Notes: generated from the sequence alone by a model not told the origin. Positions 19,676 to 29,131 are shown, counted from the stretch's first letter. The stretch: DNA of 64,000 nt from Lichenihabitans psoromatis (GCF_004323635.1 NZ_CP036515.1:3535501-3599500); one strand, 5' to 3'. Program-made: numbers and translations.

Positions 19676-19684
19676 TAGGACTGT

Positions 19685-20206
19685 ATGAAGGCAGTGAAAT
19701 ATAGCAGTGACCTGTTCGCCCGCCTCCAAGCTCTCGGCATTCAGACCGAAACGGTCAAGCATGCGCCGGTCTTCACGGTCGAAGAAGCGCAGGCCGTTCG
19801 TGGGGCATCGGAGGGCGGCGCGCACACCAAGAACCTGTTTCTGCGCGACAACAAGCGCAGTTTCTTCCTGGTGACGCTCGGAGAAGACACGGCTGTCGAT
19901 CTCAAGCGGCTCCGGCATTTGATCGGCGCGAAGGGTGGCTTATCATTCGCCTCGCCCGATTATCTCTTCGACACCCTCGGCGTACGACCCGGGTCGGTGT
20001 CGCTCTTTGCGGCCATCAACGACGCATCGGGCAGTGTCACGGTCGTGATCGAGACGGCTTTGATGCAGGCGGCGCGGATCCATTGCCACCCGCTGACCAA
20101 TGACAAGACAACGTCGATCGCGCCCGATGATCTCATGGCCTTCCTGCGCGCGACGGGTCACGAGCCGCTGCTGATCGCGCTCAGCGACGCCGATCCCCTG
20201 CCCTGA
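19685..20206 (+). CDS. Prolyl-tRNA deacylase (YbaK/ProX editing family)
   Basis: A free-standing trans-editing factor that hydrolyses mischarged Ala-tRNA(Pro), guarding proline codons. The 173-residue protein shows the YbaK/ProX pattern: VKHAPVFTVEEAQ, GGAHTKNLFLRD with the conserved Lys, DLKRLRHLIGA, LSFASPDYL, and LGVRPGSVSLFAAIND, close to ProXp-ala/PrdX proteins. It is the first normal-composition gene after the island, and its start lies only 16 bases past the ParA-like stop. It converges with the LysR gene, their stops being about 24 bases apart. Confidence 0.88.
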   Translation: MKAVKYSSDLFARLQALGIQTETVKHAPVFTVEEAQAVRGASEGGAHTKNLFLRDNKRSFFLVTLGEDTAVDLKRLRHLIGAKGGLSFASPDYLFDTLGVRPGSVSLFAAINDASGSVTVVIETALMQAARIHCHPLTNDKTTSIAPDDLMAFLRATGHEPLLIALSDADPLP

Positions 20207-20230
20207 CGGGCGAGCGATCGAGGATGACAA

Positions 20231-21112
20231 TCAGGCCGCGACGTCGAGCGCCGAGCCTGCAGCGACGCCGATACTGGCGCGGATCACATCGGTAAGGGCA
20301 GCGGCTTCCTTCGATCGGCCCGACGAGCCACGCAGCAGCCCGACCTTCACATTGCTCAAAACTGGTAGCCCGGCGCTTGACGGCACCAGACGCTGCGAAG
20401 CCAGGTTGACGGCGGCCCGCGGCAGAACCGTCAGCGCAAGCCCAGCCTGGATGATCGGCGCAAGCGCCGCATAATTGGTCGACATCAGAAAGATGCGGGA
20501 CGCGATCCCGGCCGCATCCAGCGCCTCGAGCGCCGCATTCCGCCATGGGCAGGTGGGCGTCGACAAGGCAAGAGGCAGCGGCCTTTGATCTTCGATGGGG
20601 CCGGATCGCAACCCTGCCACCCAGCACAAAGCCTCCTCGCGCAGAATCTCGAGCCCTTTGATCCGCTCGCAATCCGTCACGACCGCGACATCCACTTCGC
20701 CGGTCATGATCCGCTGGGCCAGATCGACGCTGGGATGGCAGACAATCGAGAGTTCGACCAGCGGATGCTGCCGCGTGAATCGCTTGACGATGTCGGGCAG
20801 GAATGGCTCTGCGTAATCGTCGGGGATGCCGAACACGACCCGGCCGGCGAGCCCATGCTGTTTCAGATCGTAAAGGGCTGCCGCTTCGACCTCGAGCATG
20901 CGTCGCGCATGATCGACGAGCCGTTCGCCATCGCTGGTCAGTCGGGTGCCACGCCCCTGTTTGACGAACAACGGCCGTTCGAGCTGCTCCTCGAGGCGGC
21001 GCATATGCATCGAGACGGCACTTTGCGTCTTGTTCACCCGCTCGGCCGCGCGCGTGAAGCTGCCGGTATCGACGATGGCGAGAAACGATCGGAGCTGGTC
21101 AGTGTCAAGCAT
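20231..21112 (-). CDS. LysR family transcriptional regulator
   Basis: A 293-residue DNA-binding regulator. The N-terminal winged helix-turn-helix is typical (DQLRSFLAIVDTGSFTRAAE, then QSAVSMHMRRLE), followed by the periplasmic-binding-like effector domain from about residue 90 (RVVFGIPDDYAE, GEVDVAVVTD). It resembles the LrhA group. It is transcribed away from the DUF1127 gene across a 113-base gap, the layout of a LysR regulator and its target. In Brucella the LysR protein VtlR controls small DUF1127 genes, so the same pairing is plausible here. The effector is unknown. Confidence 0.9.
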   Translation of the reverse strand: MLDTDQLRSFLAIVDTGSFTRAAERVNKTQSAVSMHMRRLEEQLERPLFVKQGRGTRLTSDGERLVDHARRMLEVEAAALYDLKQHGLAGRVVFGIPDDYAEPFLPDIVKRFTRQHPLVELSIVCHPSVDLAQRIMTGEVDVAVVTDCERIKGLEILREEALCWVAGLRSGPIEDQRPLPLALSTPTCPWRNAALEALDAAGIASRIFLMSTNYAALAPIIQAGLALTVLPRAAVNLASQRLVPSSAGLPVLSNVKVGLLRGSSGRSKEAAALTDVIRASIGVAAGSALDVAA

Positions 21113-21225
21113 AAACCGATGATGATACGCGATCGATCTTATGTCAACTATGCGTTGGACCGATGGTTGGCCCGTTCCTATCTTAAAACTCTAGACGCTT
21201 CGTAACGCGTCCATCGAGGTCCACC

Positions 21226-21519
21226 ATGCATCTCTCCATCCCGTTCCCGTCCCGCACCGGACACCGCGCCACGCGCGGCATCTCCGCCGTCCTGCCTCTT
21301 ATCAGCAACGTGACGTCCACGCTCATCTCCTGGCCCCGCCGGGCCTATGAAAGCCGTCGTTTGAGCTGGACGCTGGCGCAAATGTCCGAACACGATTTGT
21401 CGGATATTGGGTTATCGCGCCAGGATGTCGTCGACACATCCGCGATGCCGCTCGGCTCCAATATTGGCGAGTTTTTGGCGGAGCGTGCAACGAGCCGCCG
21501 GGCCGATCGTCGGCACTGA
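21226..21519 (+). CDS. DUF1127 domain small protein
   Basis: A 97-residue protein with a C-terminal DUF1127 motif (LSWTLAQMSEHDLSDIGLSRQDV) that ends in Arg-rich residues (SRRADRRH). In alphaproteobacteria such proteins are linked to RNA turnover, growth transitions and nutrient uptake, often by binding RNA through Arg-rich parts; that is family knowledge, not shown here. GAGG lies about 6 bases before the ATG. It is divergent from the LysR regulator, which probably controls it. Confidence 0.85.
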   Translation: MHLSIPFPSRTGHRATRGISAVLPLISNVTSTLISWPRRAYESRRLSWTLAQMSEHDLSDIGLSRQDVVDTSAMPLGSNIGEFLAERATSRRADRRH

Positions 21520-21582
21520 CGGCGCATTTAGACGTGCGTGAGATAGTAAAAGCGTGCGGGTTCGCGGTTCGCGCGTAGCTTA

Positions 21583-21673
21583 AGCTCGCGACGGCGATAA
21601 GCGCTTGGCGGCTCGCGGCTACCGCGTGGCTTGAGCTCGCGACGGCGATAAGCGCTTGGCGGCTCGCGGCTAC
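21583..21673. repeat. Tandem repeat with 51-base period
   Basis: Two identical 40-base copies lie at 21583-21622 and 21634-21673, each running from AGCTCGCGACGGCG to GGCTCGCGGCTAC. An 11-base spacer separates them. A third, degraded half-copy lies just upstream (about 21560-21582). The second copy runs over the stop codon of the CHRD gene. Units contain small palindromes, so the RNA could fold. No match to a named repeat family comes to mind. Confidence 0.75.
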
Positions 21674-22101
21674 ATAGCCTTCTCGACCTGGCCGCGGATT
21701 TCGCCACCCTTGTTGGCTTCGGTATGGATGTTGAAATACATCTTACCGTCTTCCAAGGCCTTGGCCTGATCCGCCGTCAGGGTCGCAGATCCTTCAATCG
21801 GGCTGCCTGAACCGATCGCCACAGGCACCATCACGCCGGCATTCGCACCGACTGCTGCGGGGCCGTGGAAATGCGCCGCCGTGGCGGTTCCGGTCAAGCC
21901 TTGATAATCAACCTTATAGCTGAGCTTCATCGAGGTTGTGTCGAAGGTGGCCGCGACCGTCCCGGTGCCCTTCAGGTCGGCATGCGGCGGCACCTCTGTT
22001 TCGGCCGAAAGATTGGCCTTATACTCCATCGTCTCGGCGAAAGCCGGAGCGGCTGAAACAGCGGCGACCACCAGAGCGGCGGCGAAAGCGAAAGAACGCA
22101 T
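21670..22101 (-). CDS. CHRD domain secreted protein
   Basis: A 143-residue exported protein with a 22-residue signal peptide (cleavage near AFAETM) and one CHRD domain: LSAETEVPP, TGTVAATFD, YKVDYQGLTGTATAAHFHGPA, ending NIHTEANKGGEIRGQV. CHRD domains were named from chordin; their bacterial role is unknown, perhaps extracellular or periplasmic binding. The last three bases overlap the 51-base tandem repeat. Monocistronic by position. Confidence 0.87.
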   Translation of the reverse strand: MRSFAFAAALVVAAVSAAPAFAETMEYKANLSAETEVPPHADLKGTGTVAATFDTTSMKLSYKVDYQGLTGTATAAHFHGPAAVGANAGVMVPVAIGSGSPIEGSATLTADQAKALEDGKMYFNIHTEANKGGEIRGQVEKAM

Positions 22102-22205
22102 CGAAGGTCTCCATACGGAACGGACCGAACCGGCCTGGGTGGCCGCCAGTCCAGGCTGTATATGGAGCGCGACGCCGTGGCGGCGATAGCGTCAGGCTTT
22201 AGACC

Positions 22206-22979
22206 TCAGTGCAGAATTTGGCTCAGGAACAGCTTCGTCCGCTCGTGTTGCGGATTGGCGAAGAACGCCTCGGGCTTGTTCATCTCGACGATCTCGCCGC
22301 CATCCATGAAGATCACGCGATCAGCTACCTGCCGCGCAAACCCCATTTCGTGGGTCACGCACAGCATCGTCATGCCCTCATTGGCCAGCGATACCATCGT
22401 ATCGAGCACCTCCTTGACCATCTCGGGGTCGAGGGCCGAGGTCGGCTCGTCGAACAGCATGATCTTCGGGTTCATGCAGAGCGACCGTGCGATGGCGACG
22501 CGCTGCTGCTGACCACCCGAAAGCTGGCCCGGATATTTATTGGCCTGCTCCGGGATCTTGACCCGCGTCAGATATTTCATGGCGAGCGCATCAGCGTCGC
22601 GCTTCGGCATCTTGCGAACCCAGATGGGCGCCAAGGTGCAATTCTCGAGGATGGTGAGATGCGGGAAAAGGTTGAAGTGCTGGAACACCATGCCGACCTC
22701 ACGGCGCACCTCGTCGATCCGTTTGAGATTGTTGGTCAGCTCCGTGCCGTTGACGACGATGCTGCCCTTCTGATGCTCTTCCAAACGATTGATACATCGG
22801 ATCATCGTGGATTTGCCCGACCCTGACGGGCCACAAATCACGATCCGTTCGCCACGCGAGACATTCAGGTTGATGTTCTTCAGGACATGAAACTCGCCGT
22901 ACCATTTGTGGACGCTGTCGAGTTTCACCGCGAGGTCCTCGGCGGGAGCGATGCTCGGGATCGCCGTTGCGTTCGACAT
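22206..22979 (-). CDS. aapP: General L-amino acid ABC transporter, ATP-binding subunit
   Basis: The ATPase that drives the Aap importer. The 257-residue protein has Walker [10 protein letters not shown], the Q-loop region, signature LSGGQQQR, Walker [11 protein letters not shown] and the H-loop in VTHEMGF, typical of polar amino acid transporters. ATG 22979 gives the standard length; the frame runs open upstream into aapM. It is the last gene of aapJ-aapQ-aapM-aapP, 11 bases after aapM. Confidence 0.95.
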   Translation of the reverse strand: MSNATAIPSIAPAEDLAVKLDSVHKWYGEFHVLKNINLNVSRGERIVICGPSGSGKSTMIRCINRLEEHQKGSIVVNGTELTNNLKRIDEVRREVGMVFQHFNLFPHLTILENCTLAPIWVRKMPKRDADALAMKYLTRVKIPEQANKYPGQLSGGQQQRVAIARSLCMNPKIMLFDEPTSALDPEMVKEVLDTMVSLANEGMTMLCVTHEMGFARQVADRVIFMDGGEIVEMNKPEAFFANPQHERTKLFLSQILH

Positions 22980-22990
22980 GGGAGAAGACC

Positions 22991-24208
22991 TCAATGAGCG
23001 CGACCGGCCTTCAGCCGTCGCTCGGTATATTGCGAGTAGCGGGACATGCCGAAACAGAAGATCCAATAGACCATTGCGGCAAAGACGTAGCTGGTTGTCG
23101 TGATCGTCGGTCCGCCCCAATTCGGGTCGAGCCGGGCGCTCTCCAGCGTTCGAAGAAAATCGAAGATGCCGACGATCGCCACAAGGGTCGTATCCTTGAA
23201 GAGGCCGATGAAGGTCGAAACGATGCCGGGGATCACGGTCGTCAGCGCCTGCGGCAGGATGATGAGCCGCATGCTCTGCCAGTAGCCGAGCCCCAGCGCC
23301 TGGGCGCCTTCGGTCTGGCCGCGCGGCATCGCCTGGAGGCCGCCGCGCACGACCTCCGCCATATAGGCGGAGGCGAACAAGGCCGTGCCGATCAAGGGTC
23401 GTAGCAGCCGGTCAGGCGTCCAAGCCTCCGGCACGAACAACGGCAGCATCACATTGGCCATGAACAAGACCGTGATGAAGGGCACGCCGCGAACGATTTC
23501 AATGAACGCGACCGACACCGTGCGGATGATCGGCAGTGCGGAGCGCCGTCCAAGCGCGAGCAAAACGCCGACCGGGAGCGACACAACGATGCCGACCACT
23601 GACATAAGCAGCGTGATGAAAAGACCGCCCCAGAGACTCGTGTCGATGATCGGCAAACCGATCAGATCCGATCCGCGCACCAGGAAAAAGGCGAAGACCG
23701 GGTAGACGATGAAGAACAAAAGCGCCGCGACGTTGCGTTTGGGCGCCGAGGTCCACAACAGCCAGACGATCAGAACGGCACCGATCGCCTCCGTCAGGTC
23801 GATCCGCCAATGTTGGGTCTCGGGATAGGACCCATAGCGAACGTATTGAAATTTCTGCGCGATAAAGGCCCAGCATGCGCCATCGACCTTGGTGCGGCAG
23901 GTGGCGGCGTCGCCGGACCACACCGCATCGGTGAAGAGGAAGCGCACCAGATCCGGCAGAACCCAGGCCACGAAGGCAACGGCCAGAAGGGTCAGCAACC
24001 CCGAACCCGGCGTCGAGAAAAGGTTGGCCCGCATCCACGCCAAAGGACCACGCACCGTGATCGGCGCCGGCTGAGGGGGATGCGACTCGGTTTGGACGAA
24101 GGCTGCGCCGCCGGACGGCATATCGGTGACGGCAGCGTCGAGCACGGCATCGGCCGTCACGGACGGATCGAGATCTGTCTTGTCGGCGATCTGGCTCATC
24201 CGCGTCAC
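22991..24208 (-). CDS. aapM: General L-amino acid ABC transporter, permease AapM
   Basis: One of two inner-membrane permeases of the Aap system, which moves a broad set of L-amino acids. The 405-residue protein has a cytoplasmic lead of about 70 residues, several membrane helices, and the permease EAA-type loop late in the sequence ([27 protein letters not shown]). The GTG start at 24208 is preceded by GGTGGA and overlaps the aapQ stop by 4 bases; ATG 24199 is the alternative. The partner permease is AapQ. Confidence 0.93.
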   Translation of the reverse strand: MTRMSQIADKTDLDPSVTADAVLDAAVTDMPSGGAAFVQTESHPPQPAPITVRGPLAWMRANLFSTPGSGLLTLLAVAFVAWVLPDLVRFLFTDAVWSGDAATCRTKVDGACWAFIAQKFQYVRYGSYPETQHWRIDLTEAIGAVLIVWLLWTSAPKRNVAALLFFIVYPVFAFFLVRGSDLIGLPIIDTSLWGGLFITLLMSVVGIVVSLPVGVLLALGRRSALPIIRTVSVAFIEIVRGVPFITVLFMANVMLPLFVPEAWTPDRLLRPLIGTALFASAYMAEVVRGGLQAMPRGQTEGAQALGLGYWQSMRLIILPQALTTVIPGIVSTFIGLFKDTTLVAIVGIFDFLRTLESARLDPNWGGPTITTTSYVFAAMVYWIFCFGMSRYSQYTERRLKAGRAH

Positions 24209-25392
24209 CGTTCCACCAGCGCGATGCGCCGGTTATACATATTCATGATCGCCGAGGTGAAAAGCGAAATGACGAGATAAACCAGCATCGTGATGGCCAT
24301 GACCTGCACGGCCGCGCCGGTCTGGTTCAGCACCGTGCCGGCGAAAACCTGGACCAGATCGGGGTAGCCGATGAACACCGCCAGGGAGGAGTTCTTGACG
24401 AGGTTGAGATATTGGTTGGTCAGCGGCGGAATGACGACCCGCATGGCCTGCGGCACCACGACGAGAGCACGGATTCGGCCCGCCCCGAGGCCCAGCGCTT
24501 CGGCGGCTTCGGTCTGGCCGTGCGCGACCGATTGCACGCCAGCACGGACGATCTCGGCGATGAAAGACGCGGTGTAGACCGAGAGGCCGAGCACGAGGGC
24601 GACCAACTCGGGAAACACCTGCCGGCCGCCCGCGAAGTTAAAGCCTTTCAACACCGGTATGTCGAAGGTGATCGGCCGCCCCAGAGCGAAATAGGTCAGT
24701 AGCGGCAGGCTGATCAATAAAGCGAGCCAGACCCACCCGACGGGCGACTGTTGGCCGGTGCTCTTCTGCCGCCTGCTTGCCCAGATCGTAAACAGGATCG
24801 CGGCCAGAATGGCGATCACGACGGCCATTCCGACGAAATGAGCGCCCTCGCCGAATTGCGGATTGGGAAAAATCAGCCCGCGGTTGTTGAGAAAAATACC
24901 GCCTGGCAGCGCAATCGATTGGCGTGGCGCCGGCAACGGCTTCAGAACCGCATTGTACCAGAACAGCAATTGCAGCAGCAGCGGAATGTTCCGCAGCGTT
25001 TCGACATAGACCAGCGCGAGTTTCGCGACGATCCAGTTCGACGACAGGCGCGCGATCCCAACCGTGAAACCGATGATGGTGGTCAGGACGATCCCTACAA
25101 CGCCGACCAGCAGCGTGTTGATCAAGCCGACCCAGAAGGCCTCAGCGTAGGTCGAGGAATGCGAATAGGGGATCAAGGTCTGGTTGATGTCGAAGCCCGA
25201 CGTCTGGCCCAGAAAGCCGAAATCGGTCGGCATGCGAAGCCGTTCCATCGCCGTCATGGCGTTGGTGGCGGCCCCGTAAACCACGAAGACGATCAGAGCC
25301 ACGAGCACGATCTGATAAACCGCTCCGCGGACGATCGGATTTTGGATCAGGGACCCGCCCGATGGCTTCGCACGCTCGACTAATTCCACCAT
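24205..25392 (-). CDS. aapQ: General L-amino acid ABC transporter, permease AapQ
   Basis: The second membrane permease of the Aap importer, 395 residues. It has an N-terminal helix, the long periplasmic stretch characteristic of AapQ (residues about 55-85), repeated membrane helices, and the EAA loop HGQTEAAEALGLGAGRIRALVVVPQAMR. It ends overlapping aapM, and starts 76 bases after aapJ, a gap often used to adjust the excess of binding protein over permease. Confidence 0.93.
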   Translation of the reverse strand: MVELVERAKPSGGSLIQNPIVRGAVYQIVLVALIVFVVYGAATNAMTAMERLRMPTDFGFLGQTSGFDINQTLIPYSHSSTYAEAFWVGLINTLLVGVVGIVLTTIIGFTVGIARLSSNWIVAKLALVYVETLRNIPLLLQLLFWYNAVLKPLPAPRQSIALPGGIFLNNRGLIFPNPQFGEGAHFVGMAVVIAILAAILFTIWASRRQKSTGQQSPVGWVWLALLISLPLLTYFALGRPITFDIPVLKGFNFAGGRQVFPELVALVLGLSVYTASFIAEIVRAGVQSVAHGQTEAAEALGLGAGRIRALVVVPQAMRVVIPPLTNQYLNLVKNSSLAVFIGYPDLVQVFAGTVLNQTGAAVQVMAITMLVYLVISLFTSAIMNMYNRRIALVER

Positions 25393-25468
25393 CGCGATCC
25401 TTCGATGTGCAGGGGTTGGTGGTTGCGATCAGGGACAATCGCCCCGATCGCAATCATTGCTTACTTTT

Positions 25469-26482
25469 TCAGCGGATCGGTGGGGCGTATTGCAGGCCGC
25501 CCTTATTCCACAAGGCGTTCAAGCCGCGCTTGATTTTCAGCGGCGAGCCGTCACCCACGTTTTTGTCGAAGACTTCGCCGTAATTGCCGACCGTTTTGAT
25601 GATGTTGTAGGCCCAGGCCTTGTCGAGCCCGAAGCCCTTGCCCTGCTCGCCTTCGACGCCGAGAAGACGACGAATGTCGGGGTTATCCGACTTCATCATG
25701 TCGTCGACGTTCTTGGACGTGACACCCAGTTCCTCGGCCGACACCATGGCATAATGCGTCCAGCGGACGATGTTGAACCATTGGTCGTCGCCCTGCCGGA
25801 CGGCCGGCGATAGCGGCTCTTTGGAAATGATCTCCGGCAGCACGATGTGATCGTCAGGATTGACGAGCCGGATCCGCTCGGCATAGAGGCCCGACGAGTC
25901 GGTCGTGAAGGCGTCGCAACGGCCAGACTCATAGGCCTTGAGGGTTTCATCCTCCCCCTTGAAAGCGACGCTGTCGTATTTCATGCCGTTGGTACGGAAG
26001 TAATCGGCCAGATTCAGTTCTGTGGTGGTGCCCTGTTGCACGCAGATCGAGGCGCCGTTCAGATCCTTGGCGGACGACACGCCGAGCTTCTTGCGCACCA
26101 TAAAGCCCTGGCCATCATAGAAGTTGACCGGTCCGAACAACATGCCCTGCTGGTCACGCGAGGAGGTCCAGGTGCTGTTCCGCGCCAGGAGGTCGATTTC
26201 GCCAGACTGCAAGGCGGTGAACCGATCCGTCGCGTTGAGCGCGATGAACTTGACCTTGGTCGGGTCGCCGAGCACCGATGCCGCGACAGCGCGGCAGAAA
26301 TCTACATCGAGACCGGTGAACTGCCCCTTGTCGTCCGGAATGCCGAACCCGGCCAACGACGGATTGACGCCACAGGTCAGCACATTCTTCTGCTTGACCG
26401 TATCGAGTGTCGCGGCCGAGGCGACCGCGGTGCTCGCCGCAAGGGCAGCGACCATCAACGATGCAAAAAGTCTCTTCTTCAA
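25469..26482 (-). CDS. aapJ: General L-amino acid-binding periplasmic protein
   Basis: Periplasmic substrate-binding subunit of the Aap system, about 338 residues. I chose the TTG at 26482. It has GGAG 8 bases upstream and gives a textbook signal peptide beginning Met-Lys-Lys-Arg and cleaved near AVASA. The longer frame to a GTG at 26512 adds ten residues that spoil the peptide. The mature part has the family blocks VLTCGVNPSLAGF, GLDVDFCRAVAA, RFTALQSGEIDLL, and GASICVQQGTTTELNL. It is the first gene of the operon and is divergent from metC. Confidence 0.93.
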   Translation of the reverse strand: MKKRLFASLMVAALAASTAVASAATLDTVKQKNVLTCGVNPSLAGFGIPDDKGQFTGLDVDFCRAVAASVLGDPTKVKFIALNATDRFTALQSGEIDLLARNSTWTSSRDQQGMLFGPVNFYDGQGFMVRKKLGVSSAKDLNGASICVQQGTTTELNLADYFRTNGMKYDSVAFKGEDETLKAYESGRCDAFTTDSSGLYAERIRLVNPDDHIVLPEIISKEPLSPAVRQGDDQWFNIVRWTHYAMVSAEELGVTSKNVDDMMKSDNPDIRRLLGVEGEQGKGFGLDKAWAYNIIKTVGNYGEVFDKNVGDGSPLKIKRGLNALWNKGGLQYAPPIR

Positions 26483-26676
26483 AAGCTCAACTCCAGCGTT
26501 CCTGCACGACACTCAGCACTCGCGACTAAGCACGCCATGTGCCACCGCCCGCCAGCGCCGTCGCTATCACAGAAGTTTTGCCTGTCGTGGTCAAGGCGTT
26601 GCAGGCCATCTCCCGCGTCTTGACGTCCCGCCCTGCAATGGATCAGGTGCACGCCGACCTTCAACCTCGGACGATC

Positions 26677-27861
26677 ATGACAAAACTCACGCCGGACACT
26701 CGCGCGACTCTCGGCTCGCGCTCGCGGCTCATCCATGCCGGGCGCGACCCTGAGGAGCAGCATGGGTTCGTCAATACGCCGATCTATCGCGGCTCGACGG
26801 TGCTGTACGACAATGTCGCACAATTGAAGAACCGCGAGCGTCGGTTCACCTACGGGACGAAGGGTACGCCGACCACCGAAGCGCTGGAGACGGCATGGAG
26901 CGAACTCGCCGGAGCAGCCGGAACGGTGCTAACGCCCTCGGGCCTTGCGGCCGTGACCGTTGCGTTGATGTCGGTGCTCGGCAGTGGCGACCACATCCTG
27001 GTCACTGACTCGGCCTATCTGCCGACACGGCACTTCTGCGACACGATGCTGCGGCGCTTCGGCATTTCGACGACCTACTACGATCCGCTGATCGGAGCGG
27101 GGATCGCCGACCTGTTTCAGCCGAACACCCGTGCGGTTCTGGTGGAAGCGCCTGGGTCGCAGACGTTCGAGATGCAGGATATCCCGGCCATCGCCGAGGC
27201 AGCGCATGCGCATGATATCTGCGTCATCATGGACAATACCTGGGCGACACCCCTGTTCTTTCCGCCCCATGCACGCGGAGTCGATATCGCCATCGAGGCC
27301 GGCACAAAATACCTCTCCGGCCATTCCGACCTGTTGCTCGGCTTGACATCCGCGAATGCGACATACTGGCCGAAGCTGCGTGAGACCTTCGACGCGTTTG
27401 CGATATGTGCCGGGCCCGAAGATGTGTTTCTGGGCTTGCGCGGACTTCGAAGCATGGACTTGCGGCTTCGCGAGGCCGAGCGCCAAGCGCTCGCAATGGC
27501 GCAATGGTTCGACAGTCGCGACGAGGTGCGTCAGGTGCTGCATCCCGCCCTGCCGAGCCATCCCGGACACGCGATCTGGAAGCGTGACTTCCTTGGGTCG
27601 TCGGGTTTGTTCTCGATCATTCTCGAACCGGCATCCACGGACGCCGTCGCGGCGATGCTCGATGGGCTCGAACTCTTCGGGATGGGCTTCTCCTGGGGTG
27701 GCTACGAAAGCCTCGTGATCCCGTTCGATCCGACAACTTATCGAACTGCGACCACCTGGAACCCAGGTGGACCGACACTGCGCTTCCAGATCGGGTTTGA
27801 AGATCTCGCCGATCTTCAGGCCGACCTCGATCGTGGCTTCGCCCGCCTGCGCCAAACCTGA
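26677..27861 (+). CDS. metC: Cystathionine beta-lyase
   Basis: A pyridoxal-phosphate enzyme that splits cystathionine to homocysteine, pyruvate and ammonia in methionine synthesis. The 394-residue protein fits the Cys/Met metabolism family: substrate and PLP contacts in YGTKGTPTT, DNTWATPL, and the PLP lysine near residue 211 in GTKYLSGHSD. The C-terminal SWGGYESL is typical of MetC. The start at ATG 26677 matches the family; the frame is open 138 bases further upstream. Divergent from aapJ. A gamma-synthase type activity cannot be fully excluded by eye. Confidence 0.92.
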   Translation: MTKLTPDTRATLGSRSRLIHAGRDPEEQHGFVNTPIYRGSTVLYDNVAQLKNRERRFTYGTKGTPTTEALETAWSELAGAAGTVLTPSGLAAVTVALMSVLGSGDHILVTDSAYLPTRHFCDTMLRRFGISTTYYDPLIGAGIADLFQPNTRAVLVEAPGSQTFEMQDIPAIAEAAHAHDICVIMDNTWATPLFFPPHARGVDIAIEAGTKYLSGHSDLLLGLTSANATYWPKLRETFDAFAICAGPEDVFLGLRGLRSMDLRLREAERQALAMAQWFDSRDEVRQVLHPALPSHPGHAIWKRDFLGSSGLFSIILEPASTDAVAAMLDGLELFGMGFSWGGYESLVIPFDPTTYRTATTWNPGGPTLRFQIGFEDLADLQADLDRGFARLRQT

Positions 27862-27895
27862 CGGCCGCCAGGCCTGAGGCAAGCGGGGTCGACCA

Positions 27896-28156
27896 TCAGT
27901 GATTATAGAGGCAGCGACCGTCGGCGTGTTTGAACGACGGCGGATCGCAGGGATTTGAGTCGAACTCACATAGTTTGACACAGCCGTTCGGCTGCAGCCC
28001 TTCATGCGGATTGAAGGCCTGTCCCTGCCGATTGTAGATATAGCCGTCCGGCTCGACCAACCGCCCGCTTGCATATTGCGCATGGGCTAAACCTGGCAGG
28101 GCGAGCGCTGCGGCAACCACGCCAATCAGCGCTATTTTGCGTTTTGAATTGTCCAT
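27896..28156 (-). CDS. Small secreted protein of unknown function
   Basis: An 86-residue protein with a clear signal peptide (MDNSKRK, then hydrophobic, cleaved near AHAQ) and a Cys-containing mature part (four Cys in the last 40 residues: CVKLCEFDSNPCDPP and GRCLYNH). Disulfide-stabilised periplasmic location is likely. ATG 28156 has GGAG at good spacing. I do not recognise the family. Confidence 0.7.
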   Translation of the reverse strand: MDNSKRKIALIGVVAAALALPGLAHAQYASGRLVEPDGYIYNRQGQAFNPHEGLQPNGCVKLCEFDSNPCDPPSFKHADGRCLYNH

Positions 28157-28361
28157 CTCTCGCTCCAAATAATATGGGCCGCTGCACGGCGACTGGTGCC
28201 CGACCGTTTCATATCAAATCGATGAGTAGGCGGCTCGGTTCCTGGACGGCGTGGCCCAGGAGCCTGCGGTATGTCGGCGCTCCACACATGCCGATTCAAG
28301 ACGAACGAACTCTTTAGGGATCGTCGCATTAGTGTAATGCAGGAGTTTGGAGCCAACCTCA

Positions 28362-29102
28362 ATGCCGATCGCATGCGAAGGATGTCGAGATGGATCGGCA
28401 TTCACATTTCCCTTCTCGATGGCGTTTCAGCCCATTGTGAATGTCGCCAAAGGAATGATTTTCGCCCATGAGGCGCTCGTGCGCGGTCCTGCCGGCGAGG
28501 GTGCCTTCACGGTCCTGTCATCCGTGACCGACAGCAATCGCTACGCCTTCGATCAGCAATGTCGGGTGAGAGCGATCGAAATGGCGTCTGCGTTGCGTCT
28601 GTCAGACGATCCGACAGCGAGCTTATCGATCAATTTCATGCCGAATGCGGTCTACGAACCGAATGCTTGCATTCGGCTGACATTGGAGGCTGCGGAACGG
28701 ACGAGCTTTCCCCTCGAACGGATCATCTTCGAATTCACCGAAACCGAGAAGCTCGATGCCAAACATCTTCTCAACATTCTGCAGACCTACAAGGATATCG
28801 GCTTCCGAACCGCAATCGACGATTTTGGCGCGGGCTATGCCGGCCTTGTGCTGCTGGCTCAGTTTCAGCCCGATATCGCGAAACTCGATATGGCGTTGAT
28901 CCGCGGCATCGATACCGATCCGGTTCGGCGTGCCATCGTCCGCTCGACACTCGATATGTTGCGAGACCTTAACGTCGTTCCGGTCTGCGAAGGTGTCGAG
29001 ACCGAGGGCGAGCTCCACGCGCTACGCGATCTCGGGGTCGATCTCATTCAGGGCTATCACATCGCCCGCCCGGCTTTTGCCGCGTTGGCCAAGCCGGTTT
29101 AG
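28362..29102 (+). CDS. EAL domain cyclic-di-GMP phosphodiesterase
   Basis: A 246-residue stand-alone EAL protein predicted to hydrolyse cyclic-di-GMP to pGpG in the cytoplasm. All catalytic positions I can check are present: EAL at 37-39, Asn91, Glu124 in FEFTE, Asp153/Asp154 in IDDFGAGY, Lys174, Glu210 in CEGVE, and Gln230 in QGYHIARP. An active enzyme is therefore expected. A Cys pair near the N-terminus (CEGC, 5-8) precedes the domain; there is no separate sensor domain. The ATG at 28362 has TTGGAG 9 bases upstream. Confidence 0.9.
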   Translation: MPIACEGCRDGSAFTFPFSMAFQPIVNVAKGMIFAHEALVRGPAGEGAFTVLSSVTDSNRYAFDQQCRVRAIEMASALRLSDDPTASLSINFMPNAVYEPNACIRLTLEAAERTSFPLERIIFEFTETEKLDAKHLLNILQTYKDIGFRTAIDDFGAGYAGLVLLAQFQPDIAKLDMALIRGIDTDPVRRAIVRSTLDMLRDLNVVPVCEGVETEGELHALRDLGVDLIQGYHIARPAFAALAKPV

Positions 29103-29131
29103 GCGATCGTCGCGTCACTCAAGCAGGTCGG

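Noticed and set aside
8281..19684. CRISPR array, transposase or insertion sequence in the island
   Set aside because: No regularly spaced repeats, no transposase motif and no terminal inverted repeats of insertion-sequence type were found.
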